Shown piece by piece: positions 42,790 through 53,382 of a stretch of 64,000 nucleotides of DNA (position 1 is its first letter; the number at the start of each line of letters is the position of its first letter). Both the position numbers and the translations under genes were made by a program. The notes beneath the pieces were generated by a model. The model searched no databases and was not told the DNA's origin. It saw nothing but the letters and a program-made list of their open reading frames with translations. Source of the stretch: Rheinheimera sp. (lineage in GTDB: Bacteria > Pseudomonadota > Gammaproteobacteria > Enterobacterales > Alteromonadaceae). Location of the stretch: contig DPJG01000022.1 of assembly GCA_003543135.1 (NCBI GenBank), forward strand, positions 1 through 64,000. The letters are read 5' to 3'.

Positions 42790-44328
42790 ATGACCGCTCA
42801 AACTGTTCGTCACGTCGATTTAACTGTGGCCGATCTGGTCGAACACGCCATTCGCCGTCAGGAAGGAATTTTGGCCGATAACGGCGCTTTAGTTGTGAAA
42901 ACAGGTGCCCGCACCGGTCGTTCACCAAAAGATCGTTATATTGTTAAAGAAGCGACCACTGAACAAGATATTCAGTGGGGTAACGTCAATCAGCCAATAG
43001 CGCCGGAAGTGTTTAACGCGCTGTGGGACAAAGCAGCTCATTATATTTCTGATCGTGAACACTTTGTGTCGCACCTGGAAGTAGGTGCAGATCCAGAGCA
43101 TTACCTGCCAGTGGTCGTGACCACAGAAACTGCATGGCAACACATTTTTGCCAAAAACCTGTTTATCACCCCAGCAAGCTGGAATGCTGCCAACAAAGCA
43201 CAATGGCAAATTCTGAACGTACCAGGTTTTGTTTGTGATCCGGCCCGTGACGGCACCAACTCAGACGGCACTGTGATGATCAACTTTGCTGATCGCAAAG
43301 TGTTGTTAGCAGGCATGCGCTATGCCGGCGAAATGAAAAAAGCGATGTTCTCTGTGCAGAACTTCCTGTTACCGGCCAAAGGTGTATTACCAATGCACTG
43401 TTCAGCCAACGTCGGTGACGAAGGTGATGTAACTTTATTCTTTGGTTTGTCAGGCACTGGTAAAACAACTTTATCTGCCGATCCAAAACGCAACCTGATT
43501 GGCGACGACGAACACGGTTGGGCACCAGGCAGCGTGTTTAATATCGAAGGTGGTTGTTACGCTAAATGTATCGACCTGTCGAAGAAAAATGAACCTGTGA
43601 TTTGGGATGCGATTCGTTTTGGTACCATTCTTGAAAACGTGGTTCTGGACGCTAACCGCACACCAGACTACAAAGACGCCAGCCTGACACAAAACAGCCG
43701 CGCTGCTTACCCGTTGGCCCATGTAGAAAAACGTGTACTGGCGAACCGCGCTGGTGAACCACGCGCTGTGGTTTTCCTGACTTGTGACGTTTCTGGTGTG
43801 TTACCACCGGTGTCTGTGTTGTCAGAAGAAGCGGCCGCTTACCACTTCTTAAGTGGTTACACAGCCAAAGTAGGTTCAACTGAAATTGGTTCTACTGCTG
43901 CTATCGAGTCCACCTTCTCTACTTGTTTTGGTGCACCATTCTTCCCACGTCCGGCCGGTGTTTACGCTGAGCTGCTGATCAAACGTGTCCGTGAATTTGG
44001 TAGCAAAGTGTACCTGGTGAACACGGGCTGGACTGGCGGTCCACATGGTGTAGGTAAACGTTTTGACATCCCAACCACCCGCGCCATCATCGACGCTATC
44101 GTGTCTGGCGAGCTGGCAAATGTTGAAACTATTCACCTGCCACAGCTGAACCTGAACGTGCCTGTTGCTATTCCAGGTGTCGACAGCAAGCTGTTAAACC
44201 CACGTGATACCTGGGCTGACAAAGCACAATACGACCAATACGCGGCCAAACTGGCTGCTGAATTTGCCAATAACTTCAAGAAATACGACGTTTCTGAAGC
44301 TATCCGCAATGCAGGTCCAAAAGCTTAA
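42790..44328 (+). CDS. pckA: Phosphoenolpyruvate carboxykinase (ATP)
   Basis: PckA makes phosphoenolpyruvate from oxaloacetate and ATP, the first committed step of gluconeogenesis. The 512 residues include the substrate loop [14 protein letters not shown] and the kinase P-loop [15 protein letters not shown]. The metal site is LIGDDEHGW. The downstream stretch [17 protein letters not shown] is also present. An AAGGAG ribosome site precedes the ATG. It converges on envZ, and double terminators lie between them. The hslO-pckA-envZ-ompR order matches E. coli apart from the inserted subtilase. Confidence 0.97.
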   Translation: MTAQTVRHVDLTVADLVEHAIRRQEGILADNGALVVKTGARTGRSPKDRYIVKEATTEQDIQWGNVNQPIAPEVFNALWDKAAHYISDREHFVSHLEVGADPEHYLPVVVTTETAWQHIFAKNLFITPASWNAANKAQWQILNVPGFVCDPARDGTNSDGTVMINFADRKVLLAGMRYAGEMKKAMFSVQNFLLPAKGVLPMHCSANVGDEGDVTLFFGLSGTGKTTLSADPKRNLIGDDEHGWAPGSVFNIEGGCYAKCIDLSKKNEPVIWDAIRFGTILENVVLDANRTPDYKDASLTQNSRAAYPLAHVEKRVLANRAGEPRAVVFLTCDVSGVLPPVSVLSEEAAAYHFLSGYTAKVGSTEIGSTAAIESTFSTCFGAPFFPRPAGVYAELLIKRVREFGSKVYLVNTGWTGGPHGVGKRFDIPTTRAIIDAIVSGELANVETIHLPQLNLNVPVAIPGVDSKLLNPRDTWADKAQYDQYAAKLAAEFANNFKKYDVSEAIRNAGPKA

Positions 44329-44341
44329 TGAATAAGCTGAT

Positions 44342-44361
44342 AAAGCCGGTTCACCGGCTTT
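44342..44361 (+). terminator. Hairpin after pckA (first of two)
   Basis: AAAGCCGG-TTCA-CCGGCTTT lies 13 bases after the pckA stop. The following T run is weak; the second hairpin 4 bases later is stronger. Confidence 0.55.
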
Positions 44362-44364
44362 GAT

Positions 44365-44392
44365 AAAAAAACCGCCACTTGGCGGTTTTTTT
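44365..44392. terminator. Bidirectional terminator between pckA and envZ
   Basis: AAAAAAACCGCC and GGCGGTTTTTTT pair around ACTT, giving T runs on both strands. Confidence 0.93.
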
Positions 44393-44473
44393 ATTGGTTA
44401 CTCCCACGCAGCACAAGTTCAGGGAAACGGAAGGCTACAGTAGCTGAAAGCGTTCACGGCAATACCGCGGTTG

Positions 44474-45814
44474 TTATCCTGCTTTTTTGGTTTTAGCGGC
44501 TGCTTCAGTTTTATTTTTCAGCGGTAAATACACAGTGGCCACCAAACCACCATAAGCATGGTTATGTAAGGTCACTTCACCTCTGTGCATATCAACAATC
44601 TTTTTGATAATGGCCAAACCCAGACCTGAACCTGCACTACCCCTGGCGCTGTCGCCCTGAGTAAAAGGTTCGAACATCTGCGCCATCTGGTTTTCCGGAA
44701 TACCGGGGCCGTGATCGCGCACCTGCACATACACCCGCTGGCTGCCTTTTTCAAAACCGGTGCGTACTTCAATAGCACCGTCGGAATATTTAAAGGCGTT
44801 TTCAATCAGATTGGTCAGCACCCTTTTAATGGCGATACGCCGCAGCGGCACCAAAGGTAAATTTGCCGCCAGTTCAGTTTCAATCTTGCGTTGTTGCAAA
44901 CGTTCGGCACTGATTTGTTCACTGACCAGCAGATTTAAATCTTCTTCAGTGAGCGACTCTTCTTTATGGTGACGGATGTAGTCAATAAACTGGTCGATAA
45001 TAGCGTTCATATCATCGATGTCGTTGGCAATGCCATCCCTAATCCAACTGTCGGCTTCACTCATCATTTCACTGGCAAGGCGGATGCGGGTCAGCGGCGT
45101 GCGCAAATCGTGGGAAACACCGGCCATTAACAAGGCCCGGTCTTTTTCCAGCTGTTTAATGCCTTTGGCCATATGGTTAAAAGCCCGGGTTACCGCAATA
45201 ATTTCGCTGGAGCCGACTTCAGGTAAAGGCTCGGGTATATCACCCCGTCCTACTCTGAGCGCCGCTTGTTGCAAGCCCTGCAAAGGCCGGTTCAGCTGCC
45301 GGGCAAACCACCAACCACCAGCCACACTTAAAAAGCCAATCAACAGAATATAAATCTGCAGAGGTTTAAAGTCGGTTTCATTGAGACCACTGAGCGGAAT
45401 ACGCACCCAATAATCCGGTGCCTGGGGTGGGCGCACCCAAAACGCAAAACTTAAACTTTGTTCAATGCGCACTTCAGCAGGGCCACCCAGCTCACGCGAC
45501 ATTTGATCCGAGATGTACTGGTAATAAGTGGCATCGGCCAGACCATTGAGCATAGCGTCATGCTGACGGTATACCTCAATGCCGGTTGCCTGCTGGAATC
45601 TTTCGGTAATTTCAGCCGACAACGTTGGATTGGCATGACCCACATCGATAAAAACCACCTTAATTTGTTTAGCAATCAGGTGGTTAGTTTGCTGCAGGCT
45701 AGGCTGGATCACATAAACAGCCACCAGAAAATACGACACCAGCTGGTTAATTAATAATAAAAAACCAATCAGAAAAACCGTTTTTCCAAAAGCACTGCGG
45801 GGCAACAATCGCAT
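44474..45814 (-). CDS. envZ: Osmosensor histidine kinase EnvZ
   Basis: EnvZ phosphorylates OmpR in response to osmolarity. The 446 residues have an N-terminal membrane segment ([19 protein letters not shown]), a periplasmic domain, and a second membrane segment near 157-175 followed by HAMP. The H-box is [21 protein letters not shown]-like (His within SHDLRTP). The ATPase boxes are [18 protein letters not shown] and [10 protein letters not shown]. It follows ompR directly with no gap, as in E. coli. Confidence 0.95.
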   Translation of the reverse strand: MRLLPRSAFGKTVFLIGFLLLINQLVSYFLVAVYVIQPSLQQTNHLIAKQIKVVFIDVGHANPTLSAEITERFQQATGIEVYRQHDAMLNGLADATYYQYISDQMSRELGGPAEVRIEQSLSFAFWVRPPQAPDYWVRIPLSGLNETDFKPLQIYILLIGFLSVAGGWWFARQLNRPLQGLQQAALRVGRGDIPEPLPEVGSSEIIAVTRAFNHMAKGIKQLEKDRALLMAGVSHDLRTPLTRIRLASEMMSEADSWIRDGIANDIDDMNAIIDQFIDYIRHHKEESLTEEDLNLLVSEQISAERLQQRKIETELAANLPLVPLRRIAIKRVLTNLIENAFKYSDGAIEVRTGFEKGSQRVYVQVRDHGPGIPENQMAQMFEPFTQGDSARGSAGSGLGLAIIKKIVDMHRGEVTLHNHAYGGLVATVYLPLKNKTEAAAKTKKAG

Positions 45815-46540
45815 TTAACCGGCAACACCATCTGGCACAAACACATAACCCAGACCCCACACCGTCTGGATATAACGTGGATTGGTCGGATCGTCTTCAA
45901 TCATGCGGCGCAGTCTCGACACCTGCACGTCAATACTGCGCTCCATGGCCGAATAATCACGGCCACGCGCCATATTCATCAGTTTATCGCGCGACAAAGG
46001 TTCGCGGGCATGGCTGACCAGCACCTTGAGCACGGCAAATTCACCGCTGGTAAGCGGCATCAGCTCATCGCCCCGACGCATTTCGCGGGTGGCTAGGTTA
46101 AAACTAAAAGGCCCGAATTTGACCAGGGTTTCTTCCTGAGTTGGTGCACCCGGCAATTCTTTAGATTTACGGCGTAACACAGCACGAATACGCGCTAATA
46201 ATTCCCGCGGGTTAAAAGGTTTGGGCAGATAATCATCCGCCCCCATCTCAAGGCCAATAATACGGTCAACTTCGTCACCTTTGGCCGTCAGCATAATGAT
46301 AGGGATTTCATTTTCCTGCTGACGTAACTTGCGGCAAATCGACAAACCGTCTTCGCCAGGCAACATTAAATCCAGTACCAGTAAATGGAAGTTTTCCCGC
46401 TCCATCAGCCTTGTCATTTGTTCAAAATTGGCCGAAGTACGAACGATATATCCTTGTTCTACCAGATAACGTTCTAACAAAGAACGTAATCTCATATCGT
46501 CATCAACCACCAGAATTTTGGTTGTTTCCTGAGTCTGCAT
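45815..46540 (-). CDS. ompR: Response regulator OmpR
   Basis: OmpR controls outer-membrane porin and other envelope genes. The receiver domain has VVDDDMRLR, the phospho-acceptor Asp in LLVLDLMLPGEDG, and Lys in DYLPKPFNPRELLARIRAVL. The C-terminal winged helix ends SRLRRMIEDDPTNPRYIQTV. The 241-residue length is standard. It is the first gene of the ompR-envZ operon; the stop and the envZ start are adjacent. Confidence 0.97.
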   Translation of the reverse strand: MQTQETTKILVVDDDMRLRSLLERYLVEQGYIVRTSANFEQMTRLMERENFHLLVLDLMLPGEDGLSICRKLRQQENEIPIIMLTAKGDEVDRIIGLEMGADDYLPKPFNPRELLARIRAVLRRKSKELPGAPTQEETLVKFGPFSFNLATREMRRGDELMPLTSGEFAVLKVLVSHAREPLSRDKLMNMARGRDYSAMERSIDVQVSRLRRMIEDDPTNPRYIQTVWGLGYVFVPDGVAG

Positions 46541-46581
46541 AAAGAGTTACCTTGGCTACGATTTTTTCCCACTATAAACGA

Positions 46582-46616
46582 AAAACCCGCAAGGTCGGAA
46601 ACACATTGCGGGTTTT
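46582..46616 (-). terminator. Terminator of the small lipoprotein gene
   Basis: AAAACCCGCAA and TTGCGGGTTTT pair around a 13-base loop. On the minus strand the stem exits into TTTTTCGTTT. It separates the lipoprotein gene from ompR. Confidence 0.7.
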
Positions 46617-46652
46617 GGTGTTACAAATCGTTTCTGATAAAACAGTTGTCAC

Positions 46653-46865
46653 TCAGGGTTTTGGCAGATCGGCACTACTGACCTTTTTCAGCGGCGGATT
46701 GACCCAGACCACATGCGCCACCTGGCGATGCTGGCGTTGTGAGTTTTCTGCTTTATTTACCTGCTCCTGATCCACCACATAAGCATAATTTTGATCAAGC
46801 GTGCTGCAACCGGTAAGCATCAATGCCAAAGTCGCCACGCCAACTAACACTGTATTTTTTTTCAT
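46653..46865 (-). CDS. Small lipoprotein of unknown function
   Basis: The 70 residues begin MKKNTVLVGVATLALMLTGC, a clear lipoprotein signal with lipobox LTGC. The mature part is polar, with a QVNKAENSQRQHRQVAHVVW stretch and a C-terminal NPPLKKVSSADLPKP. A GAGGG ribosome site precedes the ATG at 46865; the 16-codon upstream extension is rejected. No family recognised. It stands alone upstream of ompR. Confidence 0.75.
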   Translation of the reverse strand: MKKNTVLVGVATLALMLTGCSTLDQNYAYVVDQEQVNKAENSQRQHRQVAHVVWVNPPLKKVSSADLPKP

Positions 46866-47003
46866 CTTTTTACCCTCTGGCTTGGTCTGTACCCTGACTA
46901 TAGCCAACAGCACGGCAAATTCGCTAGCAGATTTTTGTTACACGTAGATGACAAAAATACATAACAGGAAAAATAAACTTATCCATATGATTTTAAATAA
47001 TTT

Positions 47004-47294
47004 TTATTTTCTAAAATCATGTTCGGCGGCGCAGGCCTTTAATACATCAGGCACCACCTCAGCCAATTCAACCGCTGGTAAATGTTGCAACACACATTGG
47101 TGATATGCTTTTTTATCTGGCAATAACACCAGCTCCCTGTGCAGCTGATGACAGGATTGTTTCACTCTATGCCAGACTAGGGGCAGTTGCGCTTTGGGTG
47201 CATTTTTTAATAAACACTGATGATATAACTCGTTTTTATCATCCGCGGCAGCAGTGAAGGGCAGTAATAACAAAAAAATTTGCAGTCTTTTCAT
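47004..47294 (-). CDS. Periplasmic four-cysteine protein with internal duplication
   Basis: A signal peptide (KRLQIFLLLLPFTAAA) precedes about 78 residues made of two copies of one unit. The first is YHQCLLKNAPKAQLPLVWHR ending VKQSC. The second is YHQCVLQHLPAVELAEVVPD ending LKAC. Each has two cysteines, so two disulfides are likely in the periplasm. AGGAG lies 3 bases from the first ATG (47297) and 6 from the second (47294), so the second is preferred. It resembles small four-cysteine periplasmic proteins annotated in vibrios, from memory. Function unknown. Confidence 0.75.
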   Translation of the reverse strand: MKRLQIFLLLLPFTAAADDKNELYHQCLLKNAPKAQLPLVWHRVKQSCHQLHRELVLLPDKKAYHQCVLQHLPAVELAEVVPDVLKACAAEHDFRK

Positions 47295-47437
47295 CATAAG
47301 CTCCTGGTTAGTTTACTTAAACTAACCACTGCAAGTGAAAACCGGCTGAACAAAAAGACAGCAGCATTTTTTACTACAGCTTTCGTTGTACATTTTTGCT
47401 AAGGTAATTTGAGTTTTCTTCGGTGAAATAACTATTT

Positions 47438-48748
47438 ATGAGCAACTTGTTCGATACCCTCTGGCGCAGTACCCAGAACTTTTTATCGCAACCAAACTTT
47501 ATAATGCAACTGGCGATTATTGCCGTCATTACCGCTGTGGGCTGGTGGCTGAATCACTGGTTACAACAAAGACTGATTGACGATGGCAGCAACAATTTAC
47601 GTCATGTTGCCATCAGTAGCTCACAACGTATATTTTTCCCGTTTTTTATGGCGTTGAGCTTGTGGCTCGCCGCCGAAATCATGCTGAATTTTGATTTTGA
47701 AGTGGCCGTACTGCAGCTGTTACAACCTGTAGCACTGGCACTCGGGGTGATCCGCTTGCTGGTCTATATGCTGCGCAAGGCGTTTTTATCCAGTCCGCTG
47801 CTAAAAACGCTGGAGCCATTAATTTCAACCCTGATTTGGCTGGTGCTGGTATTACATCTGGCTGGCTGGCTCAGCGCAACTCTCGCTTTAATTGATCAAT
47901 TAGCACTCACTGTCGGAACAACCCGCATCTCGCTCTTAATGGTGCTTGAGCTAATCATGCTGATCACTGCAGCTTTTACGGTGTCTTTGTGGTTGTCGGA
48001 AATCATCAGCCAACGACTAAAAAACTCCCGCAGTATCAGCCCCAGCATGCAGGTGGGACTGGTCAAGTTCAGTAAGTTTTTCCTGGTGACAGTGGCCTTT
48101 TTAGTGGCGCTGAATGCTGCCGGCATCAGCATGAGCTCATTGGCAGTGTTTGGTGGCGCCCTGGGTGTTGGTTTGGGTCTGGGCTTACAACGTATCGCAT
48201 CAAATTTTATCAGTGGCTTTATTCTGGTGCTGGACAGGTCAGTTAAACCGGGTGACCTCATTACTGTCGGTGAAAACTTCGGCCGGGTAGAACAACTGAA
48301 TGCCCGTTATGTGGTGCTGCGCAACCGTCAGGGGGTAGATTCGTTAATTCCCAACGAACATCTGATTATTAATGAAGTCACCAACTGGAGTTATGCCGAC
48401 CCTAACGTGCGGCTGGAAATTGATGTACAGGTCAGCTACAACGACGACCCTGAGCAAGCCATGGCATTAATGCTGGAATCTGCTTACGCCTCCCCCAGAG
48501 TGTTAACAACACCGGAGCCGACCGTCAGACTGCTGAATTTTGCTGACAATGGTATTCACCTGCAGCTCAGAGTCTGGATTGCCGATCTGGAAAATGGCCG
48601 TGGTGCCGTCAAATCTGATATCAACAGAGCCATTTGGCACAAATTTAAACAACAGGGCATCAGTTTCCCTTACCCGCAACGGGATCTGCATTTAAAAAGT
48701 GGCTGGCCACCCGCTGCAGCCTCAGGCCAACAAGACGTAAAGGGTTAA
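47438..48748 (+). CDS. MscS-family mechanosensitive channel
   Basis: The 436 residues have five or more membrane segments. The MscS pore helix and beta domain follow: FGGALGVGLGLGLQRIASNF, then GFILVLDRSVKPGDLI and NRQGVDSLIPNEHLIINEV. The Gly/Ala-packed helix matches the pore of MscS. Such channels open under membrane tension to release solutes during osmotic downshock. The gene lies beside the envZ-ompR osmosensing pair but on the opposite strand. The thiolase gene starts one base after its stop, suggesting co-transcription. Confidence 0.92.
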   Translation: MSNLFDTLWRSTQNFLSQPNFIMQLAIIAVITAVGWWLNHWLQQRLIDDGSNNLRHVAISSSQRIFFPFFMALSLWLAAEIMLNFDFEVAVLQLLQPVALALGVIRLLVYMLRKAFLSSPLLKTLEPLISTLIWLVLVLHLAGWLSATLALIDQLALTVGTTRISLLMVLELIMLITAAFTVSLWLSEIISQRLKNSRSISPSMQVGLVKFSKFFLVTVAFLVALNAAGISMSSLAVFGGALGVGLGLGLQRIASNFISGFILVLDRSVKPGDLITVGENFGRVEQLNARYVVLRNRQGVDSLIPNEHLIINEVTNWSYADPNVRLEIDVQVSYNDDPEQAMALMLESAYASPRVLTTPEPTVRLLNFADNGIHLQLRVWIADLENGRGAVKSDINRAIWHKFKQQGISFPYPQRDLHLKSGWPPAAASGQQDVKG

Positions 48749-48749
48749 T

Positions 48750-49940
48750 ATGCACAAGCTTGAAGATATTGTGATCCTCAGTGGCAGCCGCACTGCGATT
48801 GGCAGTTTTGGCGGAAGCCTGTCTGGTTTCAGTCCGGCAGAGCTTGGCAGTTTTGCCGCCCGCGCTGCCATCAGTCAGGCCGGAGTGGATGCTGCAGCCA
48901 TCGACCATGCGGTGTTTGGCCACATTATTACCACTGCACCACAGGATGCTTATCTGGCACGCCATATTGCACTGAATGTCGGTCTGGCACCAACCTCAGC
49001 CGCCTTTAATGTGAACCGGCTTTGTGGTTCAGCGGTGCAGTCGGTGATTTCAGCGGCGCAAATGTTGATGCTCGGCGACAGTCAGCTGGCGCTGGCCGGT
49101 GGTGCTGAGAGTATGAGTCGTGGCGCTTATTTATTGCCTGGCCTGCGCAGTGGTTTACGGATGGGCTCGGCGCCTGTTACAGATTTGACTTTAGGTATTC
49201 TGAGCGACCCTTTTGGCAGTGGTCATATGGGTTTAACCGCCGAGCGGATTGCCGCTCAATACCAGCTAAGCCGGCAGGAGCTTGACGAGTTTGCGCTGCA
49301 CAGCCAGCAAAAAGCCGCTGCCGCTATGACAGCCGGTTATTTTGCCAGCCAGATCACACCAGTGACTGTCACTCAGGGCAAACAGAGCAGCCAGTTTGTA
49401 CAGGATGAACATCCAAGGCCAGAGACCTGCCTGCAAAGTCTGGCCGCACTCAAACCTGCTTTTAGTCAACAAGGCATAGTCACAGCAGGCAACAGTTCTG
49501 GCCTGAATGACGGTGCCGCCGCTTTGGTGCTGAGCAACCGCCAGTTTGCCTCAAGCCATGGCCTTGGAGTCAGAGCCAGACTCAGAGGTTATAGTTTTGC
49601 CGGCGTTGCACCAGAGGTGATGGGGCTGGGCCCGATACCGGCCGTGCAGCAACTGCTGAAAAAAACCGGTTTGTCTGTGGCAGATTTGGCGGTAATAGAA
49701 TCCAACGAAGCTTTTGCTGCTCAGGCTATTGCTGTGAATCGCAGCCTGGGTCTGGATGAAACCAGAGTAAACCCCAATGGCGGAGCTATTGCATTAGGGC
49801 ATCCGGTTGGCGCCACAGGTTCGATATTAATTATTAAAGCCATGTCTGAGCTGGAACGGATTGATGGCCAGTTTGCTCTGGTCACCATGTGTATCGGCGG
49901 CGGTCAGGGGGTGGCTTTGCTGCTGGAGCGCTGCAGTTAA
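48750..49940 (+). CDS. Acetyl-CoA C-acetyltransferase (thiolase)
   Basis: The enzyme condenses or cleaves acyl-CoA (acetoacetyl-CoA class). The acyl-accepting cysteine is in NVNRLCGSAVQSV (near residue 91). The active-site His is in GGAIALGHPVGATG and the second Cys in TMCIGGGQGVALLLE. The 396-residue length suits the biosynthetic (AtoB/PhaA) class. It is placed one base after the channel gene and inserted between ompR and greB compared with E. coli. The pathway role cannot be fixed here. Confidence 0.92.
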   Translation: MHKLEDIVILSGSRTAIGSFGGSLSGFSPAELGSFAARAAISQAGVDAAAIDHAVFGHIITTAPQDAYLARHIALNVGLAPTSAAFNVNRLCGSAVQSVISAAQMLMLGDSQLALAGGAESMSRGAYLLPGLRSGLRMGSAPVTDLTLGILSDPFGSGHMGLTAERIAAQYQLSRQELDEFALHSQQKAAAAMTAGYFASQITPVTVTQGKQSSQFVQDEHPRPETCLQSLAALKPAFSQQGIVTAGNSSGLNDGAAALVLSNRQFASSHGLGVRARLRGYSFAGVAPEVMGLGPIPAVQQLLKKTGLSVADLAVIESNEAFAAQAIAVNRSLGLDETRVNPNGGAIALGHPVGATGSILIIKAMSELERIDGQFALVTMCIGGGQGVALLLERCS

Positions 49941-50015
49941 CTCAGCGCTGTGACGGCTTAGCCAACCCACAGCGGGCAAACCGGCACTTGGTAAAAAGCT
50001 GGCGCCGGTAACACC

Positions 50016-50606
50016 TCAGCCTGGGTTTTCGTCATTGTCATCAAGTTCAGACGCATCCAACTCGTCGAGTGAGCGCGCCGTCCAGTCCGGCGCCAGTTCA
50101 GCACCAGCTTTGGGGTAATAAATCTGGCAGACCAGCCACTCTTTGCTGCCGGCCGGGGTTTGCACCACAAAAGTGTCGTCCACCTGTTTTTTTAACAAAG
50201 CCCGCGCCATAGGGGCATCAATTGAAATGTAATCTTTGCGGCCATAAATTTCATCGGGCCCGACAATCCGGAATTTCAGACTGGCCCCTGCTTCATCTTC
50301 AATTTCTACCCAGGCGCCAAAAAACACTTTGCCTTCCTGCTCAGGTGCATAATCAACAATTTTTAAGTCATCAAGCCGCTTACGCAGGTATCTGATCCTG
50401 CTGTCTATTTGCCGCAAAAGCCTCTTATTGAACTGATAATCGGCGTTCTCTGACCTGTCGCCCAAACTGGCGGCCCAGCTGACGATGCGGGTGACTTCCG
50501 GTCTTTTTTTAAACCACAGATGGTCATGTTCCGCTTTTAATGCGTTATAACCCTCGCGGGTGACTAACTTGGTTTTCACCTGATGAATAATCGGTGTTTT
50601 TGCCAC
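50016..50606 (-). CDS. greB: Transcription elongation factor GreB
   Basis: GreB stimulates cleavage of RNA in backtracked polymerase. The coiled-coil tip and core match: [20 protein letters not shown], then [19 protein letters not shown] and [18 protein letters not shown]. The start is a GTG at 50606, giving an N-terminus about 9 residues longer than E. coli GreB. An acidic tail ([16 protein letters not shown]) of about 30 residues extends beyond the usual end. It is divergent from tex, as in E. coli. Confidence 0.95.
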   Translation of the reverse strand: MAKTPIIHQVKTKLVTREGYNALKAEHDHLWFKKRPEVTRIVSWAASLGDRSENADYQFNKRLLRQIDSRIRYLRKRLDDLKIVDYAPEQEGKVFFGAWVEIEDEAGASLKFRIVGPDEIYGRKDYISIDAPMARALLKKQVDDTFVVQTPAGSKEWLVCQIYYPKAGAELAPDWTARSLDELDASELDDNDENPG

Positions 50607-50780
50607 TCTGCTTCACTCTATTCAAGGTTGCTAATACCACAAAAACTGGCCTGCCGCTGCCCCGGTATCGGTAACAACAATGGATTTTTTGCCGCTGAAG
50701 ATAGACAATACCGGCCATCTGCATTGTTAGCCAGCCCGCACTTAGTTTTTGCCGGTGCAGGACTTGAGGAATATAAGAAT

Positions 50781-53102
50781 ATGTCGTTGATTGTCAAACA
50801 AATTGCCACGGAAATTTCTGCACGCGCTGAACAGGTTGCCGCCGCCATTGCTTTATTGGACGAAGGCGCCACAGTGCCTTTTATCGCCCGTTACCGTAAA
50901 GAAGTGACAGGCGGGCTGGATGATAACCAATTACGTGCCTTAGAGCAGCGCTTAACTTATTTGCGTGAGCTGGAAGACAGGCGTCAGGTAATTTTAAAAA
51001 CCATTCAGGAACAAGGCAAACTGACCGCTGAGCTGGAACAAGATATTCTGGCCGCCGACAATAAAACCCGTTTAGAAGATTTATACCTGCCATACAAAGC
51101 CAAACGCCGCACCAAAGGCCAAATTGCCATAGAAGCAGGTTTATTACCGCTGGCGGATGCCTTGTTGGCCGACCCGGATCTGGCGCCGGAAAACGCCGCT
51201 CAGGCTTATATCAACAGCGAAGCCGGTTTTGCCGATGTCAAAGCAGTATTGGACGGTGCCAAATATATTCTGATGGAGCGTTTTGCTGAAGACGCTGATT
51301 TACTGGCTAAATTACGTCGTCATCTGGCGCAGCATGCGGTATTAAAAAGCAGCATGGTGGCAGGTAAAGAAACCGAAGGCGCAAAATTCCGCGATTATTT
51401 TGCCCATCAGGAAGCCTGGAAAAACGTACCGTCGCATCGTGCCCTGGCCATGTTCCGTGGCCGCAACGAAGGGGTGCTGAATCTGCAGTTACTGCCTGAT
51501 GCCGACGAAGAAAACGCCCACGCCAACTGCGAACAAATGATTGCCAGCCATTTTAATTTGCGTCAGCAAAACCGCGCCGGCGACGCTTTTATGCGCACTG
51601 TGGTGCAGTGGACCTGGAAAGTAAAACTTCATCTGCAGCTGGAAAATGACCTGCTCGGTGAATTACGCGAAAAAGCTGAAGTGGAAGCCATCGCCGTATT
51701 TGCCCGTAATATGAAAGACTTATTAATGGCAGCTCCTGCCGGTATGCGTGCCACTCTGGGTCTGGACCCTGGTCTTCGCACCGGGGTGAAAGTCATAGTG
51801 GTGGATGAAACAGGCAAACTGGTGGCACATACCACTGTATTCCCGCATGCCCCACAAAACCTGTGGGACAAATCGGTGAAAACCCTGGCCGCTTATTGCA
51901 AACAATACAAAGTTGAACTGATTGCCATTGGTAATGGCACCGCCTCCAGAGAAACCGACAAACTGGCCGGTGACGTGATTAAAATGCTGCCGGAAATGCG
52001 CCTGACCAAAGTGATGGTGTCAGAGGCCGGTGCTTCAGTGTATTCCGCTTCTGAACTGGCGGCGCAGGAGTTCCCGGAGTTAGACGTATCATTGCGTGGT
52101 GCTGTTTCTATTGGCCGTCGCCTGCAAGATCCGCTGGCCGAACTGGTAAAAATTGAGCCTAAAGCTATCGGCGTTGGCCAGTATCAGCACGATGTTAACC
52201 AGAGTTTGTTAACCAAATCACTGGATGCGGTAGTGGAAGACTGTGTAAACGCCGTCGGGGTGGACCTCAACACCGCCTCAGTACCGCTGTTGGCGCGGGT
52301 TGCCGGTCTGAATAAAACGCTGGCGCAAAATATTGTGTTATACCGCGACAGCAACGGCCGTTTTATGCAGCGCAAAGATTTATTAAAAGTGCCGCGCCTT
52401 GGCCCTAAAGCTTATGAACAAGCCGCCGGCTTTTTACGTATCAGCAACGGCAGCAACCCGCTGGATGCCTCAGCGGTGCACCCTGAAGCTTATCCTTTGG
52501 TGGAAAAGATTGTCAGCAAACACCAGAAGTCGGTGACTGACATTATCGGTAACAGCAGCTTTTTAAAGTCGATTAACCCGGCAGAATTTGCCGATGACAC
52601 CTTTGGTATTCCAACCATCAGCGACATTTTAAAAGAGCTGGATAAACCGGGCCGCGACCCGCGTCCAGAGTTTAAAACCGCTAACTTTAAAGACGGCGTG
52701 GAAAAACTGTCGGACTTAACACCTGGCATGTTACTCGAAGGGGTGATCACCAATGTCACTAACTTTGGGGCTTTTGTGGATATCGGCGTGCATCAGGACG
52801 GTTTGGTGCATATTTCATCGTTAACCGACAAATTTGTCAGCGACCCCCATCAAGTGGTCAAAGCTGGCGATATCGTGAAAGTTAAGGTGCTGGAAGTTGA
52901 AGCCGACCGTAAGCGTATTGCACTGACGATGCGGATGGATGAACAACCACAACAGCGCGGTGCGGCCAAAGAAAACAGTAAAACACAAAGTTCAGGCGGT
53001 TACGCCGGCAAAACTGCGCCAAAAGCAGCAAAAGCGGTTGATCAGGGCAATGCCGCCATGGGCAATGCTTTTGCAGCCGCGCTCGCCAAGCTGAAAAAGT
53101 AA
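50781..53102 (+). CDS. tex: RNA-binding transcription accessory protein Tex (YhgF)
   Basis: Tex is a large nucleic-acid-binding protein that affects transcription and stress tolerance. Visible parts are the N-terminal [20 protein letters not shown] and the YqgF nuclease-like domain ([19 protein letters not shown]). The helix-hairpin-helix stretch [19 protein letters not shown] follows. The C-terminal S1 domain contains [20 protein letters not shown]. The frame is open from 50583, but the ATG at 50781 has GAGGA upstream and gives 773 residues, the same as E. coli YhgF. A terminator follows. Confidence 0.96.
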   Translation: MSLIVKQIATEISARAEQVAAAIALLDEGATVPFIARYRKEVTGGLDDNQLRALEQRLTYLRELEDRRQVILKTIQEQGKLTAELEQDILAADNKTRLEDLYLPYKAKRRTKGQIAIEAGLLPLADALLADPDLAPENAAQAYINSEAGFADVKAVLDGAKYILMERFAEDADLLAKLRRHLAQHAVLKSSMVAGKETEGAKFRDYFAHQEAWKNVPSHRALAMFRGRNEGVLNLQLLPDADEENAHANCEQMIASHFNLRQQNRAGDAFMRTVVQWTWKVKLHLQLENDLLGELREKAEVEAIAVFARNMKDLLMAAPAGMRATLGLDPGLRTGVKVIVVDETGKLVAHTTVFPHAPQNLWDKSVKTLAAYCKQYKVELIAIGNGTASRETDKLAGDVIKMLPEMRLTKVMVSEAGASVYSASELAAQEFPELDVSLRGAVSIGRRLQDPLAELVKIEPKAIGVGQYQHDVNQSLLTKSLDAVVEDCVNAVGVDLNTASVPLLARVAGLNKTLAQNIVLYRDSNGRFMQRKDLLKVPRLGPKAYEQAAGFLRISNGSNPLDASAVHPEAYPLVEKIVSKHQKSVTDIIGNSSFLKSINPAEFADDTFGIPTISDILKELDKPGRDPRPEFKTANFKDGVEKLSDLTPGMLLEGVITNVTNFGAFVDIGVHQDGLVHISSLTDKFVSDPHQVVKAGDIVKVKVLEVEADRKRIALTMRMDEQPQQRGAAKENSKTQSSGGYAGKTAPKAAKAVDQGNAAMGNAFAAALAKLKK

Positions 53103-53126
53103 TACGGCCCCTGGGTGCTGGCATAA

Positions 53127-53155
53127 AAACGCCGTCTTTAAGACGGCGTTTTGTT
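53127..53155 (+). terminator. Rho-independent terminator of tex
   Basis: AAAACGCCGTCTT pairs with AAGACGGCGTTTT with no loop excess, then GTTTT follows. The gene on the other side also converges here. Confidence 0.9.
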
Positions 53156-53169
53156 TTAATACCTGAAAA

Positions 53170-53336
53170 ACTGAATGACTGAATGACTGAATGACTGAAT
53201 GACTGAATGACTGAATGACTGAATGACTGAGTGACTGAATGACTGAATGACTGAATGACTGAGTGGCTAAGTGCTTAGTGATAAGTGCTTAGTGATAAGT
53301 GATAAGTGATAAGTGATAAGTGATAAGTGATAAGAC
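53170..53336. repeat. Compound tandem repeat: 8-base array passing into a 7-base array
   Basis: Twelve copies of ACTGAATG (two of them ACTGAGTG) run from 53170 to 53265. A transitional GCTAAGTG follows. Then about nine heptamers of CTTAGTG/ATAAGTG run to 53336. Both arrays share the GTG/AGTG core. The array lies between the convergent tex and SprA-type genes, with no coding function seen. Confidence 0.95.
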
Positions 53337-53382
53337 ATCTCAGGTGTCGCCTGGCTCTGTGGCAACATCAAGCTGTAATGAT

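Noticed and set aside
53170-53336. Possible CRISPR array
   Set aside because: Units are 7-8 bases, directly adjacent and without spacers; a microsatellite, not CRISPR.
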